DNA from: Sphingomonas aracearum
Lineage (GTDB): Bacteria > Pseudomonadota > Alphaproteobacteria > Sphingomonadales > Sphingomonadaceae
NCBI RefSeq assembly: GCF_003345355.1
Contig: NZ_QQNB01000002.1
Span: forward strand, 930,001 to 994,000
Length of the DNA stretch: 64,000 bases
Direction: 5' to 3'
In this document: piece by piece, positions 52,298 to 61,483 of the stretch
How positions within the stretch are numbered: the first letter of the stretch is position 1
How the letters are laid out: every line of letters starts with the position of its first letter
Program-made: the position numbers and the translations under genes
Notes under the pieces: generated by a model
What the model saw: only the letters and a program-made list of their open reading frames with translations
Databases searched by the model: none
What the model was told of the DNA's origin: nothing

Positions 52298-52701
52298 TCG
52301 TGCACTACGCCTCCTCCCTCGTCCGCAACCCGGCGGACACCTATCGCCAGGTCGATCTGGTCGGCCGCACCGCGCAGGCGGGCGACGGCGCCGGGCTGGT
52401 CACGCTGCTTTACGACGAACTGCTCGCCGCCCTGCGGGTCGCCGCCATTGCGGCGGAACGGGGCGAGGCGCGGCTGAAGAGCGAAAAGGTCACGCGCGCC
52501 ACCGCCATCCTCTTTGCGCTGGAGGCCGGGCTCGACTTCGACAAGGGCGGCAGCGTGTCGCAGGCGCTGGCCGACCTGTATGCGGGCGCGCGCCGGCAGG
52601 TGATCGCCGCCAGCATCGGCAACGACCCCGCGCCCTTCCGCGCGGCGGCCGAAAACCTTGCCGAGATCGCCGACGCCTGGCGCCAGGTGCGGGCCGCCTG
52701 A
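52294..52701 (+). CDS. fliS: Flagellin chaperone FliS
   Basis: The protein has 135 residues, starting at TTG 52294 overlapping the fliD stop, or GTG at 52300. QAGDGAGLVTLLYDELLAALRVAAIAAERGEARLKSEKVTRATAILFALEAGLDFDKGG (as LVTLLYDELLAALR and ATAILFALEAGLDF) is the FliS pattern. It binds flagellin's C terminus in the cytosol. No FliT follows. Confidence 0.92.
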   Translation: MIVHYASSLVRNPADTYRQVDLVGRTAQAGDGAGLVTLLYDELLAALRVAAIAAERGEARLKSEKVTRATAILFALEAGLDFDKGGSVSQALADLYAGARRQVIAASIGNDPAPFRAAAENLAEIADAWRQVRAA

Positions 52702-52765
52702 CCGCCGATCCGTGGTTTCCGCCGCGTTAACCAAATCTCCACCGGCAACAAGGTATGCTCTGCCA

Positions 52766-53350
52766 ATGACCCGCGCTCAGCCTGCCGATCCGCACCGCTC
52801 GCCGCCGCGTACCATCCTGGCGGTGGACGACAGCCGCACCGCGCTGAACGTCATCGGCAAGCGCCTGGCGCATCTCGGCTACATGACCGCGCTGTGCGAC
52901 AACGGACCGGAAGCGCTTGCCCGGATCCAGGCACGCGGCTTCGATCTCGTGCTGGTCGACATGGCCATGCCCCGCATGACGGGTATGCAGATGCTGGCCG
53001 AGCTCCGCGGTGCACGCGAGACGTCGGACCTGCCGGTCATCATGATGACCGCCGGCGGCGATCCGGGTGTCGCCGTGGAAGCGCTGGCCGCCGGTGCCGA
53101 CGATCACCTCGCCAAGCCGTTCGATTTCGACGTGCTCGCCGCGCGGATCGATCGCGTGCTTGCCCGCGGGCGGCGTATAGCCGAGTTGAAGCGCGCCAAT
53201 GCCGCCCTCGACGCGCGCATCGCCGCGCGTGCCATCGAACTGGGCGAAACGCGCACCGAACTCGCCGAATCCCGCGCCGATCGCGCGCGGCTGATCGCCT
53301 CGATCCATGCCCTCAACCAGGAAGTGGAGCGGCTCCAGCTGCACGGCTGA
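52766..53350 (+). CDS. Response regulator with C-terminal coiled coil
   Basis: The protein has 194 residues. The receiver (about 15-130) has the acidic pair VDDS at 20-23, phospho-acceptor Asp65 in LVDMAMPR, and Lys in HLAKPF. The rest (about 135-192) is a charged heptad-rich helix with no DNA-binding or enzymatic domain. Placed 64 bases after fliS, it may serve motility, but no kinase or methylation genes are adjacent. It is not CheY, which lacks the coiled tail. Confidence 0.85.
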   Translation: MTRAQPADPHRSPPRTILAVDDSRTALNVIGKRLAHLGYMTALCDNGPEALARIQARGFDLVLVDMAMPRMTGMQMLAELRGARETSDLPVIMMTAGGDPGVAVEALAAGADDHLAKPFDFDVLAARIDRVLARGRRIAELKRANAALDARIAARAIELGETRTELAESRADRARLIASIHALNQEVERLQLHG

Positions 53351-53364
53351 GCCTTTCCCGGCGC

Positions 53365-53952
53365 TTACCGCCGCAGCAGGAACACCGCATGCGCGGCCAG
53401 CAGGTTCGCGCCCGCGGAGCCCGTGCGCCGCTCTCCCGACAGGAACCACGCACCTTCCACCGCGATGCCGCGCGCGGCGACCATGGCCCTGAAATCGTCC
53501 ACGGTGACATGGTGGATGTTGGGCGTGTCATACCATTGTTCCGGCAACTGCCGCGTCACCGGCATGCGCCCGCCGAACAACAGCGACAACCGCACCCGCC
53601 ATTGCGCGAAGTTCGGGAACGACACGAAGCCACGCCGCCCGATGCGCAGCAGGTGGTCGAGCACCACGTCCGGCCGCCGCGCGGTCTGCAGCGTCTGGCT
53701 GAGGATCGCATAATCGAAGCTCTGGTCCGGATAGTCGGCCAGATCGCGGTCCGCATCGCCCTGCACCACCGACAGGCCGCGCCCGACCGCCGCCGCGACA
53801 TTGGCCGGATCGAGCTCCAGCCCGCGCGCGTCCACCTGCTTCTCGTCGCGCAACGCCGCCATCAGCTCGCCATCGCCGCAGCCCACGTCCAGCACGCGCG
53901 CACCGGCGGGCACATGGTCGGCGATGATCGCCAGGTCCGGCCGCAATTTCAT
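53365..53952 (-). CDS. metW: Methionine biosynthesis protein MetW
   Basis: The protein has 195 residues from the ATG at 53952. The SAM-binding motif [17 protein letters not shown] is near residues 18-34, and [29 protein letters not shown] with [20 protein letters not shown] are MetW hallmarks. MetW partners MetX in acetyl-homoserine formation. ATG overlaps the metX stop by four bases. Confidence 0.95.
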   Translation of the reverse strand: MKLRPDLAIIADHVPAGARVLDVGCGDGELMAALRDEKQVDARGLELDPANVAAAVGRGLSVVQGDADRDLADYPDQSFDYAILSQTLQTARRPDVVLDHLLRIGRRGFVSFPNFAQWRVRLSLLFGGRMPVTRQLPEQWYDTPNIHHVTVDDFRAMVAARGIAVEGAWFLSGERRTGSAGANLLAAHAVFLLRR

Positions 53953-55058
53953 TCGCCCGCCCTCAGGAAGCCGTCCACCACCCGGTTCAGCTCCGGGCTC
54001 TCCAGCAGGAACGCGTCGTGGCCGAACGGGCTGGAAAGCTCCACAAAGCTCACCGGCGCACCCGCCGCGTTCAGCGCATGCACGATCGCGCGGGACTCGG
54101 CGGTGGGATACAGCCAGTCGGTGTCGAAGCTGACAAGGCAGAAGCGCGCCCGGCTCGGCCGAAAGGCGTTGGCCAGCCGTCCGCCATGCTCCTCCGCCAG
54201 GTCGAAATAGTCCATCGCCCGGGTGATGTAGAGATAGCTGTTGGCGTCGAAGCGGTCGACAAAGCTGATCCCCTGGTGGCGAAGATAGCTTTCCACCTGG
54301 AAGTCGGCGTCGAAGCCGAACGACTTGGCCTCCCGCGCCTGCAATCGCCGGCCGAACTTCTCGGTCAGCCCTGCCTCCGACAGGTAGGTGATGTGCGCGG
54401 CCATGCGCGCCACCGCCAGCCCCGCCGCGGGCGGCTCCGTGTCGTAATAGTCGCCGGCCTGCCATTTCGGATCGGCCATCACCGCCTGCCGGCCGACCTC
54501 GTGAAAGGCGATGTTCTGCGCGCTGTGGCGCGCGGCCGACGCGATCACCACGCAGGCACGCAGGCGGTCGGGAAAGGTCGCCGCCCAGGAGAGCGCCTGC
54601 ATCCCGCCCATCGATCCGCCGACCACCGCGCGCAGCACGCCGATGCCCAGATGATCGAGCAGCATGGCCTGCGCGCGCACCATGTCGCGCACGGTGAGGA
54701 CCGGAAAATGCATGGCATATGGCCGCCCGGTGGCCGGGTCGACGCTGGCCGGCCCGCTCGACCCCATGCACCCGCCCAGCACGTTGGCGCAGACGACGAA
54801 GTGCCGCGCGGGATCGATCGGCCTGCCTTCCCCGACCATTCGCGTCCACCAGCCGGCCTTGCCGGTCACCGGATGCGCGCTGGCGACATGCTGATCGCCG
54901 GTCAGCGCATGGCAGATCAGGACGGCGTTGCCGCCATCCGAGTCCAGCGTGCCATAGGTCTCGTAGGCGATCTCGACCGGCGCGAGCACGCCGCCGCCGT
55001 CGAGGCGCAGCGGCCCGGGCAATCTCACATGGCGGGCAAGCCCGAACCGTTCGTCCAT
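53949..55058 (-). CDS. metX: Homoserine O-acetyltransferase MetX
   Basis: The protein has 369 residues. It is an alpha/beta hydrolase with nucleophile [10 protein letters not shown], and Asp/His in the C-terminal region ([10 protein letters not shown] and [11 protein letters not shown]). [15 protein letters not shown] and [12 protein letters not shown] are family signatures. It makes O-acetyl- (or O-succinyl-) homoserine for methionine synthesis. It has an unusually long GC-rich leader before a more AT-rich intergenic part. Confidence 0.95.
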   Translation of the reverse strand: MDERFGLARHVRLPGPLRLDGGGVLAPVEIAYETYGTLDSDGGNAVLICHALTGDQHVASAHPVTGKAGWWTRMVGEGRPIDPARHFVVCANVLGGCMGSSGPASVDPATGRPYAMHFPVLTVRDMVRAQAMLLDHLGIGVLRAVVGGSMGGMQALSWAATFPDRLRACVVIASAARHSAQNIAFHEVGRQAVMADPKWQAGDYYDTEPPAAGLAVARMAAHITYLSEAGLTEKFGRRLQAREAKSFGFDADFQVESYLRHQGISFVDRFDANSYLYITRAMDYFDLAEEHGGRLANAFRPSRARFCLVSFDTDWLYPTAESRAIVHALNAAGAPVSFVELSSPFGHDAFLLESPELNRVVDGFLRAGE

Positions 55059-55588
55059 GCGACGGGCCGTTACGGTGCGGCGGCGCCGGGTTCAAGCGGG
55101 CGGCGGCTTCAAGCGGGGCGGCAGGCGCGCATTCCCGCCGGGCCGGCGGGTCAGCCCGGTCGAGGCCATGTCGGTACCGAGATTGCCGCCGCAATGCATC
55201 CGCTCGCCCGAGGAGCGCACCGCTGAACCTGCCCTGTCGCAACCGGGCAATGGCATCCGCCAGAGAGAAAAGGGCGTAATCCGCACGCGCACAAGGTCGC
55301 TATTCTCCCTCAGTCGTAATTGCCGTTCGCCCGTTCTGTGTATTCAATGAGGTTATTGCAGTTTCTGACCCGCGTTCGCGATTGTTAAACATCTTGGTAC
55401 CGCATCATTATTTAGAAGTATCGCTCCTCCGTTAGAGGAATACCATGTGGTAATTGACCCGCCTCGGAACTTTATTGATTGTGTCTGAGTGTTTCCGATC
55501 AGGCGGGGCCTACAGCTCAACGGCGCAATGAACGCCGCGTGCTTCGCTGCCGGGATCACGAGGAGGACGAAAAAGGGGGCGAACTGCG
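55059..55588. other. Intergenic region between metX and the glycosyltransferase gene
   Basis: No credible gene is seen in these 530 bases. The part next to metX (55059-55260) is GC-rich and could be a long metX leader RNA. The part from about 55290 to 55500 is clearly AT-richer (near half A+T) than the rest of the window, and must hold the divergent promoters. I looked for SAM-II and SAH riboswitch signatures and did not find a convincing match. Confidence 0.6.
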
Positions 55589-56416
55589 ATGACCTACTTC
55601 GCGGAATGCGGTGATTCTTGCTTGATCGGCCCTGTCAGGGTGCAGGTCGCCAGACGCGATGCCGCTCTTGCGGCCATCAACGACCTGTTGCGCCCTGGCG
55701 CCCAGGGGCGAGGCGGGAGAAGCGATTTCATCGCCTTCTGCAATGCACATACCGTCAACCTGGCGCGGACCAATGCCGTGTTCGCCGCCTCTCTCCGGCG
55801 GGCCATGGTTCTCAACGACGGGGTGGGCGTCGATATCGCGCGCAAAATCCTCTACGGCGCGCCGTTCCCGGACAATCTCCAGGGCACCGACCTGACCAGC
55901 GCCGTGCTGGCGAGGGCGGAGCGGCCCCTGCGTGTTTTCCTGCTCGGCAGCGGCCCGGGCGTGGCCGAGCGCGCCGCATTCAAGTTGCAGCAGCGCTACC
56001 CCCGGCACCTGTTCGTCGGCACGCACCATGGCTTCTTTGCCGAAAGCGACGGCCTGGCGGTCGCGCGCTCCATCGCCGATACGGAGGCGGATCTCGTTCT
56101 CGCCGGCATGGGGCAGCCTCATCAGGAATTATGGGCCGAACGGTACGGCCGGCATACGGGAGCGCTGGTGATGTGCGTCGGCGCATACCTGGATTTCACC
56201 GCCGGCGTCGTGAAGCGAGCCCCCTTGTGGTTGCAGCGAGCCCGCCTGGAATGGGCTTTCCGGCTGGCGCAGGAGCCGCGCCGGCTGGGCTCCCGCTACA
56301 TCCTCGGCGCGGGCCAATTCGTGGCGGGGCTGAGCCGCGACCTGCAAGGCGCCTCCCCCGCCGGGGAGCCGGCGTTTCGCAGCCCCTTCGCCGAGCCGGA
56401 ACTCGAACCTCGGTGA
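55589..56416 (+). CDS. WecG/TagA/CpsF family glycosyltransferase
   Basis: The protein has 275 residues. It has FCNAHTVNLARTNAVFAASL, NDGVGVDIARKILYGAPFPDNLQGTDL (as NDGVGVDIARK and PFPDNLQGTDL), FLLGSGPGVAERAA and VGAYLDFTAGVVKRAPLWLQRARLEW, all diagnostic. These enzymes transfer N-acetylmannosamine-type sugars to lipid-linked acceptors in cell-surface polysaccharide synthesis. Unusually it is alone, without other polysaccharide genes. A GAGGAGG site lies about 27 bases before the ATG, GGGGGCG nearer. Confidence 0.9.
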   Translation: MTYFAECGDSCLIGPVRVQVARRDAALAAINDLLRPGAQGRGGRSDFIAFCNAHTVNLARTNAVFAASLRRAMVLNDGVGVDIARKILYGAPFPDNLQGTDLTSAVLARAERPLRVFLLGSGPGVAERAAFKLQQRYPRHLFVGTHHGFFAESDGLAVARSIADTEADLVLAGMGQPHQELWAERYGRHTGALVMCVGAYLDFTAGVVKRAPLWLQRARLEWAFRLAQEPRRLGSRYILGAGQFVAGLSRDLQGASPAGEPAFRSPFAEPELEPR

Positions 56417-56439
56417 CGGCCGGCGGGATCGCCCTCGCC

Positions 56440-58002
56440 TCAGCCGAACCGCCGTGCCGGCGCTCGCGCGGCGATCACCGCTTCCGCCGCCAGCCTGCCG
56501 GTCTGCGCGCCACCGTTCATGTATCCCGGATAGGCATCGGACAGGTGCTCGCCGGCGAAATGGACCGGGGCGGAGGGCAAGGGCGGCGAGGCGATGCCGC
56601 CGGTTTCCGTCCAGATGAGGCTGCCGAAGCGGGTCAGCTGGCCGGGCCTGAAGTTCACGTACGCCCCCATGGCGTTCGGGTCGCGGTGCCAGTCGCTGCG
56701 CCGCGCGGTGGCGGGCGTGGCCTTCACCATGCCGGGCACAGCGCCGTCGACATGGGCGGCGAAGCGACCGGCCAGCACGCCCGCGTCCACTGCATCGGCC
56801 GCCGTCACCTGGTCTCCGCCGAGATACCAGGTCCAGACGTTCCCGGTGCCCGGCCGGACGCTGCCGTCCCAGCCCTGGCTCATCAGCGCGTCCGCATTGG
56901 TTTGCCACAGCTCGCCGCCGCGCCCGATCGGGCGATCCCAGGGACGGGTCGCCATCGACGATTGCAGCTTGCCGTTCTGCCCAAGGCCGACTTCCGCGAT
57001 GAACCGGCGCCATAGCGGCGGCAGCGCGATGCGGAAGTCGATGCGACGGGTCACCGAGGCGGGTGTGGTGACGATCACGTCGGCGGCGCCCACGCTGCTG
57101 CCATCCGCGAAAACCAGCCGCGCACCTGTGCCCAGCGGATCGACCCGGGCCACCCGCCGACCCGTCACGATGCGCAACCGCAGCCTGGCTGCCATCGCCT
57201 CCACCAGCGCGCTGCTGCCGCCTGCAATCGTGTAGCGCTCGTCGCTGCGGCTCAGCACGTCGATGCGCCGGCCTTCCAGCGTGGGCAGGTTGAAGATCAG
57301 CTCGATCGCCGAGGCCTGCTGCGGCTCCACACCATATTCGGTGCGCGCGGTCGCTTCCAGCAGGCGGCGCACCCATGGCTCCGGCAGCAGCCGGGCATAG
57401 CGGTCGAGATAGGTCGCGAAGCTCAGCCGGTCGAGTTCCGCCGCGACGCCGGCGTAGTCCTTGTCCAGCCGCTGCGCATCGGCGTCCAGCTGCGCCGCGA
57501 TGCCGCGCATCCCTGAAACCAGCCGCGCGTCGGCGATTTCGCGCCCGTTCTCCAGGATCATGGTGCGGTGGGCGGTCGACTTCCGGTCGATCAGGCCGAC
57601 GCCGAACGCCTTGCACAGCGCGCGCATGTCCGCATGGTCCGAGTTCACGAACTGCGCGCCCGTCTCGAACGCCGGGCCGCTTTTCGGCCGCGCCGTGTAG
57701 ATGCGCCCGCCCAGCCGGGGACGCGCCTCGTACAGTCGCGCCTCGATCCCCGCCTGGGTAAGCGTCCACAAGGCCGTCAGCCCGGCGATGCCGCCGCCGA
57801 CGATCGCAACCGGCGCGTCCGGCGCCGCCGCCCAGGCGTGGCGCGGCATCGCCGTCGCCGTGCCGACCGCCGCCAGCGCCTTCAGCACCGCCCGGCGCGT
57901 CTGCCCGCCCGCCCCAAGAAGGACGGGCGGCTCGCCGGCGTCCGCCACATTTTCGGCACGGGCGCGCGCCAGCGCCTGCCAGATCGTCGTGTCACCGCGC
58001 AT
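56440..58002 (-). CDS. Tat-exported flavin monoamine oxidase
   Basis: The protein has 520 residues from the ATG at 58002. QTRRAVLKALAAVGTATAM (35-53) is a twin-arginine signal. The FAD motif VAIVGGGIAGLTALW is near residue 65, followed by EARPRLGGRIYT. The C-terminal VHFAGEHLSDAYPGYMNGGAQTGRLAA is the amine-oxidase FAD end. It should oxidise an amine or aromatic substrate in the periplasm; 33 unconserved residues precede the signal, so a later start is possible. Divergent from hisC. Confidence 0.88.
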   Translation of the reverse strand: MRGDTTIWQALARARAENVADAGEPPVLLGAGGQTRRAVLKALAAVGTATAMPRHAWAAAPDAPVAIVGGGIAGLTALWTLTQAGIEARLYEARPRLGGRIYTARPKSGPAFETGAQFVNSDHADMRALCKAFGVGLIDRKSTAHRTMILENGREIADARLVSGMRGIAAQLDADAQRLDKDYAGVAAELDRLSFATYLDRYARLLPEPWVRRLLEATARTEYGVEPQQASAIELIFNLPTLEGRRIDVLSRSDERYTIAGGSSALVEAMAARLRLRIVTGRRVARVDPLGTGARLVFADGSSVGAADVIVTTPASVTRRIDFRIALPPLWRRFIAEVGLGQNGKLQSSMATRPWDRPIGRGGELWQTNADALMSQGWDGSVRPGTGNVWTWYLGGDQVTAADAVDAGVLAGRFAAHVDGAVPGMVKATPATARRSDWHRDPNAMGAYVNFRPGQLTRFGSLIWTETGGIASPPLPSAPVHFAGEHLSDAYPGYMNGGAQTGRLAAEAVIAARAPARRFG

Positions 58003-58080
58003 GCGAAATCCCCCGGCGCTCCCCTTAGCAGGCCGCTGCCCGCTTGCCAGCCGTGACGCCACGCGCCATGGCCTCGCGCC

Positions 58081-59178
58081 ATGACCGCTCCCCAGCCCAA
58101 GCCCTGGATCCAGGCAATCGCCCCTTATGTTCCCGGCCGCGCCACCACGGACGACGGGCGCAAGGTCGCCAAGCTTTCGTCCAACGAGAACCCGCTGGGC
58201 ACCTCGCCGGCGGCGCGCGCCGCCTTTGACGGCGCCACCCGTTCGCTGGAGCGCTATCCCGACGCCAGCGCCGCCGCGCTGCGCGAGGCGATCGCCGCCC
58301 GCTACGATCTCGATCCCGCCCGGGTGATCTACGGCACCGGCTCGGACGAACTGCTGCATCTGGCGGCCGGCGCCTATGCGGGGCCGGGCGACGAGATCAT
58401 CCACGTCCGCTACGGCTTTGCGGTGTACGAGATCGCCACGCGCCGGGTCGGGGCCGTGCCGGTAATCGCGCCGGATCGCGACCATGGCACCGACATCGAT
58501 GCGCTGCTCGCCTGCGTTTCCGACAAGACGCGAGTGGTGTTCGTGGCCAATCCGAACAACCCGACCGGCACGTTCCTTTCCCGCGCCGAAGTTGCCCGGC
58601 TCCATGCCGGGCTGCCTAGCGACGTGCTGCTCGTGCTCGACCAGGCCTATGCCGAATATCTCGATCCGGACGAGGATGATGCCGGCCTCGCGCTTGCCAT
58701 GACCGAGGCGAACGTGCTCGTCACCCGCACCTTTTCCAAGATCCACGGCCTTGCCGCGGAGCGGATCGGCTGGGGCTATGGCCCTGCCCCGGTGATCGAC
58801 GCGATGCACCGCATCCGTGCGCCCTTCAACGTCACCGCCGCTGGCCAGGCCGCGGCCATCGCCGCCCTGGGGGACGAGGGCTTCGTTGAAGCGACCCGCG
58901 CGCACAATCGGCATTGGCGCGACTGGTTCGAGCGGGAAATCGCCGCGCTCGGCAATGCCGGCCTCGTCGCGGTGCCCAGCAAGGCGAACTTCGTGCTCGT
59001 CCGTTTCACCGGCCAGCTGACGGCCGAGGCCGCCTATCACGGGCTGATGGACGCCGGCTACATCGTCCGCTGGCTGCCGGGCCAGGGCCTGCCGGACGCG
59101 CTGCGCATCACCATCGGCACCGAGAAAGAAACCCGCGGCGTGATCGCCGCCTTGCGCGAGCTTGCGGGCGCCGCCTGA
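58081..59178 (+). CDS. hisC: Histidinol-phosphate aminotransferase
   Basis: The protein has 365 residues. [29 protein letters not shown] and the PLP-lysine motif [18 protein letters not shown] (Lys near 220) identify a HisC/aromatic aminotransferase. It may act on histidinol phosphate or on aromatic keto acids; the next gene, tyrA, favours a role in tyrosine/phenylalanine synthesis as well. The stop overlaps the next ATG. Confidence 0.93.
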   Translation: MTAPQPKPWIQAIAPYVPGRATTDDGRKVAKLSSNENPLGTSPAARAAFDGATRSLERYPDASAAALREAIAARYDLDPARVIYGTGSDELLHLAAGAYAGPGDEIIHVRYGFAVYEIATRRVGAVPVIAPDRDHGTDIDALLACVSDKTRVVFVANPNNPTGTFLSRAEVARLHAGLPSDVLLVLDQAYAEYLDPDEDDAGLALAMTEANVLVTRTFSKIHGLAAERIGWGYGPAPVIDAMHRIRAPFNVTAAGQAAAIAALGDEGFVEATRAHNRHWRDWFEREIAALGNAGLVAVPSKANFVLVRFTGQLTAEAAYHGLMDAGYIVRWLPGQGLPDALRITIGTEKETRGVIAALRELAGAA

Positions 59179-60086
59179 TGCTGCCGTTCGCGCGCGTCTC
59201 GATCCTCGGCCTGGGCCTGATCGGCTCGTCCCTGGCGCGCGCGGTGCGCCTGTATCTGCCGACGGTGCGGATCACCGGATATGACGCCAGCCCCGAGGTG
59301 CGCGACATCGCCCGCGCGCTCGACCTGGCCGACGACGTGGCGGACTCCGCCGGCACCGCGGTGATCGACGCCGATCTGGTCGTGCTGTGCGTGCCGGTGG
59401 GCGCGATGGGCGCCGTTGCGGCCGAAATCGCCGGCGACCTGCCGTCCGATGCGATCGTCAGCGACGTCGGCTCTTCCAAGACCGAGATCGCGCGGGTGCT
59501 CGGCGCGGCGCTGCCCGGCGCCACGGTCATCCCGGCGCATCCCGTGGCGGGCACCGAGAACAGCGGCCCGCAAGCGGGCTTCGCCAGCCTGTTCCGCGGT
59601 CGCTGGTGCATCCTCACCCCGCCCGACGGGGCGGACCCGGTCGCGGTGGAGCGCGTGGCCGAGTTCTGGCGTCGACTGGGCGCGATGACGGAGAACATGG
59701 CGCCGGAGCATCACGACCGCGTCCTCGCCGTCACCAGCCACCTGCCGCACCTCATCGCCTATACGATCGTCGGCACCGCCAGCGACCTGGAAGAGGTGAC
59801 CCGGTCGGAGGTCATCAAATTCTCCGCCGGCGGCTTCCGCGACTTCACCCGCATCGCCGCCAGCGATCCCACCATGTGGCGCGACGTGTTCCTGTCGAAC
59901 CGTGAAGCGGTGCTCGACATGCTGCAACGCTTCTCCGAAGACCTCTCGGCACTCCAGCGCGCGATCCGCTGGGGCAAGGGCGACGAACTGTTCGAGCTGT
60001 TCACCCGCACCCGCGCGATCCGCCGTTCCATCGTCGAGCAGGGCCAGGACGACGCCAAGCCCGATTTCGGCCGCGCCCACGATTGA
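59178..60086 (+). CDS. tyrA: Prephenate/arogenate dehydrogenase
   Basis: The protein has 302 residues. The Rossmann motif is VSILGLGLIGSSLARAV, followed by DVGSSKTEIARVL, PAHPVAGTENSGPQAGFASLF and the C-terminal ITSHLPHLIAYTIV-like helix (AVTSHLPHLIAYTIVGTA). It oxidises prephenate or arogenate in tyrosine synthesis with NAD(P). Joined to hisC by TGATG. Followed by a palindromic terminator-like repeat. Confidence 0.94.
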   Translation: MLPFARVSILGLGLIGSSLARAVRLYLPTVRITGYDASPEVRDIARALDLADDVADSAGTAVIDADLVVLCVPVGAMGAVAAEIAGDLPSDAIVSDVGSSKTEIARVLGAALPGATVIPAHPVAGTENSGPQAGFASLFRGRWCILTPPDGADPVAVERVAEFWRRLGAMTENMAPEHHDRVLAVTSHLPHLIAYTIVGTASDLEEVTRSEVIKFSAGGFRDFTRIAASDPTMWRDVFLSNREAVLDMLQRFSEDLSALQRAIRWGKGDELFELFTRTRAIRRSIVEQGQDDAKPDFGRAHD

Positions 60087-60093
60087 GCGCGTT

Positions 60094-60171
60094 GTGCTCC
60101 CGCGCCGGCGGGAGCCCAGAGCCACGAAAGACATCCCGTGCGGCCCTGGGTTCCCGCCTACGCGGGAACAC
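60094..60171. repeat. Palindromic repeat/terminator after tyrA
   Basis: Arms 60094-60123 and 60142-60171 pair at about 24 of 30 positions (GTGyTCCCGCGnnGGCGGGA). Each arm is itself a hairpin. A run of T follows at about 60179-60185, so it may act as a terminator for hisC-tyrA. It belongs to the CCCGCG-n-GGCGGG type seen at 29396-29487. Confidence 0.75.
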
Positions 60172-60251
60172 GGCCCCCTTTTTTCCGCCTTCCCACTTGC
60201 CTAAGGCTTAGCCAGCGGCGCCACAGAAGCGCCGTACGTGGAGAGACGGAA

Positions 60252-61412
60252 ATGAGCGCGTTCGGCACCTATCAGAACGAGATCTACGCCGCAGGGCTGC
60301 GCGGCATCGTGCCGAAGGTGCCGGTCGATGCGAAAACGCTGGAAGCGCGCGCCACCGCGGCGATGGCGCCCTCGCTTCTCCATTATGTCCAGGGCGGCTG
60401 CGGCGACGAATGGACGCAGGACCAGAATGTCGAGGCGTTCCACCATTGGGGCATGGTCCCGCGGATGATGGTGGAAACGGGCACGCGCGACCTGTCGGTG
60501 GATCTGTTCGGCACCCGGTACGACAGCCCGATCTTCCTGGCGCCGATCGGCGTCACCGGCATGGCCACGCCTGACGGCCACGGCGACATCGCCGCCGCAC
60601 AGGCATCGGCGCAGACGGGCGTACCGATGGTCGTCTCCACGCTCGGCAACGACACGCTGGAGGAGGTGGCGACGCACCTCGGCAAGACGCCCGGCTTCTT
60701 TCAGCTCTATTGCCCGCGCGACAGGGAGCTGGCCGAAAGCCTCGTCCGTCGTGCCGAGGCGGCCGGGTATCGCGGCCTCGTCGTCACGCTGGACACCTGG
60801 GTCACCGGCTTCCGCCCCCGCGACCTGAACACCGGCAACTTTCCGCAGCTTCGCGGGCATGTGCTGGTCAACTACACCTCCGATCCCGTGTTCCGTGCGC
60901 GGCTGGGCAAGGACCCGGCGAGCGCGCCGCAGGAAGCGATCATGCTGTGGGGCGCGCTGTTCGGCCGGCCGATGCTGTGGGACGACATCGCCTGGCTGCG
61001 CTCGGTCACGACCATGCCCATCATCCTCAAGGGCATCTGCCACCCGGACGATGCCGCCCGCGCCGCAGACCTCGGCGCCGACGCGATCTATTGCTCCAAC
61101 CATGGCGGGCGCCAGGCGAACGGCGGCATTGCGGCGATCGACATGCTGCCGGACGTGATCCGCGGCGCCGGCAGCACGCCCGTGTGGTTCGATTCCGGCG
61201 TGCGGTCCGGCACGGACGTGGTCAAGGCGCTGGCGATGGGCGCGGCGGCGGTGGGGATCGGCCGCCCGTTCGTCTACGGCCTGGCGCTGGACGGGGCGGC
61301 AGGCGCCATCCATGTGCTGCGCTCGATCCTGGCGGAGGCGGACCTGTTCATGGCGGTGAACGGCATGCCGACGATCGCCGACCTGCGCCGCGAAGGCGTG
61401 CGCCGCCTTTGA
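60252..61412 (+). CDS. FMN-dependent alpha-hydroxy-acid oxidase (lactate 2-monooxygenase-like)
   Basis: The protein has 386 residues from the ATG at 60252, preceded by GAGACGGA. FLAPIGVTGMATPDGHGD, FFQLYCPRDRELAESLVRRAEAAGYRGLVVTLDTWVTGFRPRDL (as shorter words) and the catalytic YCSNHGGRQANG (His near 285) identify the lactate/glycolate oxidase family. The TLDTWVTGFRPRDL insertion resembles lactate monooxygenase rather than LldD. It oxidises an L-2-hydroxy acid; electron acceptor unknown. Confidence 0.88.
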   Translation: MSAFGTYQNEIYAAGLRGIVPKVPVDAKTLEARATAAMAPSLLHYVQGGCGDEWTQDQNVEAFHHWGMVPRMMVETGTRDLSVDLFGTRYDSPIFLAPIGVTGMATPDGHGDIAAAQASAQTGVPMVVSTLGNDTLEEVATHLGKTPGFFQLYCPRDRELAESLVRRAEAAGYRGLVVTLDTWVTGFRPRDLNTGNFPQLRGHVLVNYTSDPVFRARLGKDPASAPQEAIMLWGALFGRPMLWDDIAWLRSVTTMPIILKGICHPDDAARAADLGADAIYCSNHGGRQANGGIAAIDMLPDVIRGAGSTPVWFDSGVRSGTDVVKALAMGAAAVGIGRPFVYGLALDGAAGAIHVLRSILAEADLFMAVNGMPTIADLRREGVRRL

Positions 61413-61483
61413 TCCAGGGCACTGGCGGCCAGCCCTCGCCTGCGCCATAAGCCCGCCCAGACGTACCGGAAGTGTCCCCACGA

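Noticed and set aside
55092..55400. SAM-II or SAH riboswitch before metX
   Set aside because: A CCGAGGAGCGC word on the plus strand looks like part of an SAH aptamer, but it is on the wrong strand for metX and the partner helices are missing. No SAM-II pseudoknot elements were found.
55353..55559. A 68-codon minus-strand frame in the AT-rich intergenic region
   Set aside because: No ribosome-binding site or family; its start overlaps the leader of the glycosyltransferase gene.
56440..59040. An upstream extension of the amine oxidase to 866 residues
   Set aside because: The extra N-terminal part is antisense to hisC and has no hydrophobic or conserved segment. The ATG at 58002 places a Tat signal properly.
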